Positions 59,194 to 64,000 of a stretch of DNA of 64,000 nucleotides are shown one piece after another; within the stretch, counting starts at the first letter, position 1, and every line of letters begins with the position of its first letter. A program made the position numbers and the translations under genes. Source of the DNA: Nocardioides speluncae (lineage in GTDB: Bacteria > Actinomycetota > Actinomycetes > Propionibacteriales > Nocardioidaceae); NCBI RefSeq assembly GCF_003121585.1, contig NZ_QEOO01000050.1, positions 1 to 64,000 on the forward strand, given 5' to 3'. A model generated the notes under the pieces. The model had not been told where the DNA came from. It did not search any database and saw nothing but the letters and a program-made list of their open reading frames with translations.

Positions 59194-60156
59194 CTACTTG
59201 AGCCAGGCGTCGACCTTGTCCTGGTTGTCCTTGACCCACTTCTCGGCGGCGTCCTCCGGGGCCATCCCGTCCTCGGCGATGTACTTCGCGACGACGTTCT
59301 GGTCCTCGTTGGTCCAGTTGAAGGCCTTCACCAGGTCGTACGCCGGGGAGCCCGACTCGGCGAAGTCGGTGGCGACGATCTTGTCGAGGTCGTACTCCGG
59401 GTAGTCGCACGCGACCTTCTCGGGATCCGCATCGCACCCGTCTTCGTACGGCGGCAGATCGATCTTCACCAGCGGCACCTCCGCCATGAACCACTGCGGG
59501 TCGTAGAAGTAGCCGATCAGCGGCTTCTTGTTCTCCTCGGCCTGCCGGAACGCCTGGATCAACGCCGCCTCGCTGCCGGCGTACACGACCTTGTAGTCGA
59601 GGTCGAGGTTCTTGACCAGTGCCTCGTCGTTGGTGACGAAGGACGGGTCGCCGTCGAGGAGCTGACCCTGGCCGCCGGACTCCGAGGTCTTGAACATGTC
59701 GGCGTACTTGTTGAGGTTCTTGTAGTCGGTGATGTCGGGGTACTGCTCGGCCATCCACGGCGGGACGTACCAGCCGATCACGCCGATGTTGCCCGTCGAC
59801 CCAGCCTCCTGGGCGGTTTTGGTGCCCTCGATGTACTTCTCCTTGAGGTCCTCGTGGCCCCAGTTCTCGATGACAACGTCGATCTCGTCGTTGCCCATGC
59901 CCTGCCAGGCGATCTCTTCCTTGACGTCCTTGTACTCGACGTCGCAGCCGAGCTCGGTCCTCGCGACGTAGCCCACAACGTGAGCCGACGCCTCGTAGCC
60001 GACCCAGGGATTGATCGCGATGTCGAACTTGCCGCAATCAGCCCCATTCCCGGTGTCGGCGGACTCGATGTCGCCGCCCCCGCACGCCGCGAGACCGAGG
60101 CCCACGACGGCGGTCAACACCACCATCCTGAGGTGCTTGGTTCTTCCTCGTGCCAT
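59194..60156 (-). CDS. Glycine betaine ABC transporter, substrate-binding lipoprotein
   Basis: 320 aa. Lipobox VVGLGLAAC. OpuAC/ProX fold: FDIAINPWVGYEASAHVVGYVARTELG, MGNDEIDVVIENWGHEDLKEKYIEGTKTAQEAGSTGNIGVIGWYVPPWMAEQYPDI and NKKPLIGYFYDPQWFMAEVPLVKIDLP, with several aromatic residues that could cage a quaternary amine. Encoded last in the transport operon, 53 bp after the permease stop. Confidence 0.93.
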   Translation of the reverse strand: MARGRTKHLRMVVLTAVVGLGLAACGGGDIESADTGNGADCGKFDIAINPWVGYEASAHVVGYVARTELGCDVEYKDVKEEIAWQGMGNDEIDVVIENWGHEDLKEKYIEGTKTAQEAGSTGNIGVIGWYVPPWMAEQYPDITDYKNLNKYADMFKTSESGGQGQLLDGDPSFVTNDEALVKNLDLDYKVVYAGSEAALIQAFRQAEENKKPLIGYFYDPQWFMAEVPLVKIDLPPYEDGCDADPEKVACDYPEYDLDKIVATDFAESGSPAYDLVKAFNWTNEDQNVVAKYIAEDGMAPEDAAEKWVKDNQDKVDAWLK

Positions 60157-60209
60157 TGCTTCTCCTCATCTCGAGCCGCGGTGCTGCGGCCTTGTTGTGC
60201 GTACGTCGA

Positions 60210-62222
60210 TCAGTGCCGCCCCGATCTGGCGGCGGCATGTTGGGTGATCCGGTCGAGCATCACGCCGAGCGCGGTGATCGCGATGCCGGCGGCGAGGCCC
60301 TTGCCGAAGAGCTGGGCCTGGGAGAACCCGCTGACCACCAAGTAGCCCAGCCCACTGCCGCCGACCAGGCCGCCGATGACGACCATGGACAGGACGTAGA
60401 GCAGGCCCTGGTTGCTGGCGAGTACGACGGCGGCGCGGGCCATCGGCAGCTGGACCTTGCTGATCATCTGCCACGCCGTCGTACCGGCAGCGCGGGCGGC
60501 CTCGACCGAGGTCGGCGACACCCCACGGATGCCGTCCGCGATCAGCTTGGTCGCGATCGGCACGCCGTACGCGACGGCGGCCACGATCGCGGTGAACCGG
60601 CTCGGCCCGAACAGCGCCAGCGCCGGGACCAGGTAGACGAACGGCGGCATCGTCTGGAAGGCGTCGAGGAACGGCCGGACGATCGTGTCGGCCCGCTTGT
60701 TGCGACCCATCCAGACTCCGACCGCGACCGCGATCGCCATCACCGCGGCGGTGGCGACCAGCGTCGTGGTCAGCGTCCTCATGGTCTCGTTCCAGAGCCC
60801 GGTTCCGAGGATCACGGCCTCGCAGATCGCGGTGGTGATCACCGGGCGCCAGCCGCCGAGCAGGTAGGAGACCACGAGCAGGACCGCCGCCACCAGCCAC
60901 CAGGGCGAGTCGGCCATCAGCGCCTGCAGCGGATTGAGCAGTCCGTAGCTGACCAGGTCCTTGAGCGCGTTGGTGGTCTCGTCAATGTTGCCCGTCAGCC
61001 AGTCGTTGAACGACGTCACCCGCTCGGCCAGCGGCCGGCCGAGGTCCGGCTCCTCCGGGAACTCTGCCGCCCACAGGTAGGTGTGCGACACGTAGACCAA
61101 CGCCGCGGCGACCGCACCCGTCGCGGCCAGCACGATCCGCCGCCGCTGCGCCGACCCCGGGCCGCGGCGGGCCAGCAGCTCGGAGCGTTCGCTGGCCGCA
61201 GTCGTGGTGCGGTCGAGCATGATCGCCATGATCACGATCGCCAGGCCGCTGACGAAGGCGGTGCCGACGTCGAGGCTCTGCAGTGCCTTGGTCACGGGCT
61301 GGCCGAGGCCGGGACCGTTGATCAGGGCCGCGATCGTCGCCATCGACAGGGCCGCCATCGTGCACTGGTTGACGCCAACGATGATGGTGCGCCGGGCCAT
61401 CGGCAGCTGGACCTTGCGGAGCAGCTGGAGGCGGGTGACGCCCATCGAGGACGAGGCCTCGATGGTGGTCTCGGAGACGCTGCGCAGGCCGTGCTCGGTG
61501 ATCCGCACGAGCGGCGGTAGCGCGTAGATCAGCGTGACCACGACGGCGGAGGCCGGGCCAATCCCGAAGACCAGCACCAGCGGGGTCAGGTAGGCGAACG
61601 ACGGCACCGTCTGCAGCAGGTCGAGGATCGGTGTGATCGCGGCTGAGGCGATCTTGCTTCTCGCCATCCAGATGCCCAGAGGCAGCCCGATCAGGATGCA
61701 GATGCCCACGGCGGCCGCGGTGACGATCAGCAGGTCGATGCTGTCTTCCCAGTAGCCGAGGAAGCCGAACAGAAGCAGGCTCGCGGCGACCAGGACGGCG
61801 GAGCGGATGCCGGCCAGGGCATAGGCGAGCCACGTCAGCAGGCCGACCACGCCGAGCCAGCCGACCTCGGGGACCGGCCGCGGAAAGGCGGGCTGGCTGA
61901 ACAGCTCCTGGAGGAACGTCACCACCCAGTCGATGGCGTCGCTGATCCCGCCGACGACGTACTGCAGGAAGAAGTTGCTGTCCCGGGAGTTGTCGAAGTC
62001 GTCGCGTACGTCGTTGAGCCAGCGGTGCAGGTCGGTGAGCTCGGCGCCGCCGATCGCAAGCGTGTGGTTGCCCTTCCACAGCGCCCAGCCGACGACCCAG
62101 GCGACGAACGTGGCGAGCAGCAGCAGCCGGGTGTGCCGCTGCTTCGCCTCCTCGACGAAGGGCTGTTCCTCGACCACCTTGGCCTGAGGCTTGCTCTCGG
62201 GTGGCGGCGCGGTGACGGTCAT
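60210..62222 (-). CDS. Betaine ABC transporter permease, two fused permease domains
   Basis: 670 aa, roughly twice a normal ProW. Two BPD_transp_1 domains: the first near 140-340 (GLPLGIWMARSKIASAAITPILDLLQTVPSFAYLTPLVLVFGIGP, EASSSMGVTRLQLLRKVQLPMARRTIIVGVNQ) and the second near 440-650 (VGVWMGRNKRADTIVRPFLDAFQTMPPFVYLVPALALFG, EAARAAGTTAWQMISKVQLPMARAAVVLASNQ). Each has its own EAA loop for the ATPase. The single chain would replace a permease dimer. Start overlaps the ATPase stop by 4 bp. Confidence 0.93.
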   Translation of the reverse strand: MTVTAPPPESKPQAKVVEEQPFVEEAKQRHTRLLLLATFVAWVVGWALWKGNHTLAIGGAELTDLHRWLNDVRDDFDNSRDSNFFLQYVVGGISDAIDWVVTFLQELFSQPAFPRPVPEVGWLGVVGLLTWLAYALAGIRSAVLVAASLLLFGFLGYWEDSIDLLIVTAAAVGICILIGLPLGIWMARSKIASAAITPILDLLQTVPSFAYLTPLVLVFGIGPASAVVVTLIYALPPLVRITEHGLRSVSETTIEASSSMGVTRLQLLRKVQLPMARRTIIVGVNQCTMAALSMATIAALINGPGLGQPVTKALQSLDVGTAFVSGLAIVIMAIMLDRTTTAASERSELLARRGPGSAQRRRIVLAATGAVAAALVYVSHTYLWAAEFPEEPDLGRPLAERVTSFNDWLTGNIDETTNALKDLVSYGLLNPLQALMADSPWWLVAAVLLVVSYLLGGWRPVITTAICEAVILGTGLWNETMRTLTTTLVATAAVMAIAVAVGVWMGRNKRADTIVRPFLDAFQTMPPFVYLVPALALFGPSRFTAIVAAVAYGVPIATKLIADGIRGVSPTSVEAARAAGTTAWQMISKVQLPMARAAVVLASNQGLLYVLSMVVIGGLVGGSGLGYLVVSGFSQAQLFGKGLAAGIAITALGVMLDRITQHAAARSGRH

Positions 62223-63301
62223 GACGACTTGCCGAGTCCTACCGGAGCCGGCTCCGAGCCGGGCTCGTCCTCCTCGGCGACGACCACCCGGAGGATGTCG
62301 TCGTCGTCGACCACGCCCAGGAACTCGTCACCGTCGTACACCCGAACCGGGTCGTCGGAGTCGAGGATCTCCCGGGCCGCGTCCTTCACGATCCGGTCAG
62401 ACTGCATGACCTTGCCCTCGAGTGACTCTCCCGGTCGGGGCTCGCGCATCACCCACTTGAGCGTGAGCACGTGCGACTTGGGCACCTCGCTGACGAAGTC
62501 CTTCACGTAGTCGTCGGCCGGAGCGCCGACCACCTCGTCCGGCGTACCGATCTGGACGATCTCACCGTCGCGCATGATCAGGATCCGGTCGCCGAGCTTG
62601 AGCGCCTCCTGCAGGTCGTGGGTGATGAAGACCATCGTCTTCCCGACCTCCTCGTGGAGCCGAATCACCTCGTTCTGCATGTCGCGGCGGATCAGCGGGT
62701 CGAGCGCGGAGAACGGCTCGTCGAACATCATGAGCTCTGGGTCGACCGCCAGCGCCCGGGCCAGACCGACTCGCTGCTGCATGCCGCCGGACAGCTGGTC
62801 GGGGTACGACGACTCGTAGCCGGACAGGCCAACCAGGTCGACCATTTCCTGCGACCTGGCCAGTCGCGTCTGCTTGTCCTCGCCGCGGATCTCCAGGCCG
62901 TAGGCGACGTTGTCGATCACCTTGCGGTGCGGCAGCAGCCCGAAGTGCTGGAACACCATCGCGACGTGGTGCCGGCGGATCTCACGGAGCCGGTCCTCGG
63001 ACGCGGCGGTGATCTCGTCGCCGTTCATCACCACCGTCCCGGCGGTCGGCTCGATCAGGCGGGTCAACAGCCGGACCAGGGTGGACTTGCCGGAGCCGGA
63101 CAGACCCATCACCACGAAGACCTCGCCGGGCGCGACCTCGAACGACACGTCCTTGACCGCCATCACGCAGCCGGTCTTCGCCTGGAGCTCCTTACGGGAC
63201 AGATCGGCGTCGGGTGTGCCGAGGATCCGGTCAGCCTTGCTTCCGAAAATCTTCCACAGCGACTCGACCTTGAGTGCGGCCTCACTGCTATCGGTGGTCA
63301 T
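62219..63301 (-). CDS. Betaine ABC transporter, ATP-binding protein with CBS domain
   Basis: 360 aa. Walker A VVMGLSGSGKSTLVR, Q-loop region FQHFGLLPHRKVIDNVAYGLEI, signature LSGGMQQRVGLARAL, Walker B ELMMFDEPFSALDP, H-loop MVFITHDLQEALKLGDRI. The C-terminus (SDRIVKDAAREILDSDDPVRVYDGDEFLGVVDDDDILRVV) is one CBS-like repeat, the ionic-strength sensor of osmotic transporters. Start overlaps the dehydrogenase stop by 4 bp. Confidence 0.95.
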   Translation of the reverse strand: MTTDSSEAALKVESLWKIFGSKADRILGTPDADLSRKELQAKTGCVMAVKDVSFEVAPGEVFVVMGLSGSGKSTLVRLLTRLIEPTAGTVVMNGDEITAASEDRLREIRRHHVAMVFQHFGLLPHRKVIDNVAYGLEIRGEDKQTRLARSQEMVDLVGLSGYESSYPDQLSGGMQQRVGLARALAVDPELMMFDEPFSALDPLIRRDMQNEVIRLHEEVGKTMVFITHDLQEALKLGDRILIMRDGEIVQIGTPDEVVGAPADDYVKDFVSEVPKSHVLTLKWVMREPRPGESLEGKVMQSDRIVKDAAREILDSDDPVRVYDGDEFLGVVDDDDILRVVVAEEDEPGSEPAPVGLGKSS

Positions 63302-64000
63302 TCAGACTCTCCTTGGCTCAGAGATGGATCCGGATAGAGCGGCATGCCGTCGCGGAACCGGTAGTACGGCGCGTCGGCGGCGGGCAGCGGGGTGTTACCG
63401 AGGATCAGGTCGGCCGACTTCTCGGCCAGCATCATCACCGGGGCGTAGATGTTGCCGTTGGTGACGTAGGGCATCGACGACGCGTCGACCACCCGCAGCC
63501 CGTCGGTCCCCCGGACCCGCATGTCGAGCGGGTCGAGGACCGACAGCTCGTCGACGCCCATCCGCGCCGTACACGAGGGGTGGAGTGCGGTCTCCGCGTC
63601 GGCGGCGACCCACGTGAGGATCTCCTCGTCGGTTTCGACGGAGGGGCCGGGCGAGATCTCGCCGTCGTTGTACGGCGCGAACGCCGGCTGGTTGAGGATG
63701 TCGCGCGCGACCCGGATCGACTCCACCCACTCCCGCCGGTCCTGCTCGGTGGACAGGTAGTTGAACCTCAGCGCCGGGTGCTCGCGCGGGTCGGTCGAGC
63801 GGATCTTCACGCTGCCTCGGGCGTCGGAGTACATCGGGCCGATGTGCACCTGGTAGCCGTGCCCCCCTCTGTCGATACCGGCGGGCTGCGTGCCGTCGTA
63901 CCGGATCGCGATGGGCAGGAAGTGGAACATCAGGTTCGGGTAGTCGACGTCGTCGTTGCTGCGGACGAAGCCGCCGCCCTCGAAGTGGTTGGTGGCCCCC
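63298..64000 (-). CDS. betA: Choline dehydrogenase (GMC oxidoreductase), C-terminal part
   Basis: Partial: the last 234 residues, starting beyond the window. TNHFEGGGFVRSN, PNLMFHFLPIAIRYDG, GYQVHIGPMYSDARGSVKIRSTDP and the active-site histidine motif ALHPSCTARMG, then GLRVVDASSMPYVTNGNIYAPVMMLAEKSADLILG match BetA. Oxidises choline to betaine aldehyde with FAD. Translationally coupled to the transporter, so uptake and oxidation are expressed together. Confidence 0.92.
   Translation of the reverse strand, partial: GATNHFEGGGFVRSNDDVDYPNLMFHFLPIAIRYDGTQPAGIDRGGHGYQVHIGPMYSDARGSVKIRSTDPREHPALRFNYLSTEQDRREWVESIRVARDILNQPAFAPYNDGEISPGPSVETDEEILTWVAADAETALHPSCTARMGVDELSVLDPLDMRVRGTDGLRVVDASSMPYVTNGNIYAPVMMLAEKSADLILGNTPLPAADAPYYRFRDGMPLYPDPSLSQGESE

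Noticed and set aside
1..64000. CRISPR array, rRNA, prophage or complete insertion sequence
   Set aside because: No regularly spaced repeats, no rRNA-like sequence, and no transposase, integrase or phage structural gene were found among the open frames.

Overview
The window is high-GC actinobacterial DNA that reads like a member of the Nocardioidaceae (Nocardioides-like). The evidence is the secE-nusG-rplK-rplA block next to tRNA-Trp and a hadA/hadB-murB locus, many GTG/TTG starts, ATGA gene overlaps, and mycothiol-type rather than glutathione-type enzymes. There is no rRNA gene, so the genus is an inference. No prophage, CRISPR array or intact insertion sequence is visible; the mobile-looking DNA consists of short palindromic elements.

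Layout. 0-5.4 kb: an LppX/LprG-like lipoprotein, the L1/L11/NusG/SecE block, tRNA-Trp, a conserved actinobacterial small protein and a CooC/MinD-type ATPase. 5.4-12.7 kb: class Ic-like aspartate aminotransferase, adenosine deaminase, DUF4190 membrane protein, MurB, HadB/HadA-like hydratase subunits, a TetR/membrane-protein pair, rpmG, tRNA-Met and tRNA-Thr. 12.7-21.4 kb: an extradiol-dioxygenase-like protein with FolP2, an amidase, an AlbA_2-type regulator, LrgAB, DNA-3-methyladenine glycosylase I, and an ArsR-SRPBCC/MDMPI-YCII-TfoX operon. 21.4-30.7 kb: secreted trypsin with tandem P domains, esterase lipoprotein, flavodoxin-like protein, luciferase-like monooxygenase, TPR protein, pirin, endonuclease V and an FdhF/YdeP molybdoenzyme. 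30.8-39.8 kb: glycosyltransferase, frameshifted beta-helix protein, acyl-CoA dehydrogenase, BTRD1/beta-lactamase-fold exoprotein, a membrane-tethered ECF sigma factor and small unknowns.

39.8-49.2 kb: an Old Yellow Enzyme, a HEPN/MNT toxin-antitoxin pair with an HTH fused to the antitoxin, hydrolase and DUF genes, a second copy of a secreted protein family, then homogentisate degradation (hmgA divergent from an unknown gene plus fahA) and a SBF-family transporter. 49.2-52.4 kb: two polytopic GT-C mannosyltransferase-like genes. 52.4-64 kb: two minus-strand blocks: a paired acyl-CoA dehydrogenase unit behind a KstR-like box; EtfA, EtfB and a dimethylglycine/sarcosine dehydrogenase-like flavoprotein behind a TTGCGT palindrome pair; and a betaine ABC transporter (binding lipoprotein, fused double permease, ATPase) overlapping a choline dehydrogenase that runs off the end. 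Together the last set points to uptake and stepwise oxidation of choline/glycine betaine, with EtfAB taking electrons.

Most unusual signals: a family of about 165-bp inverted-repeat elements that sit on CTAG stop codons; two other palindrome families; an apparent AUA start codon; several clean regulator palindromes next to their likely regulators; a candidate for the missing glutathione-independent maleylacetoacetate isomerase; and two single-base frameshifts, both in 4-base homopolymers.
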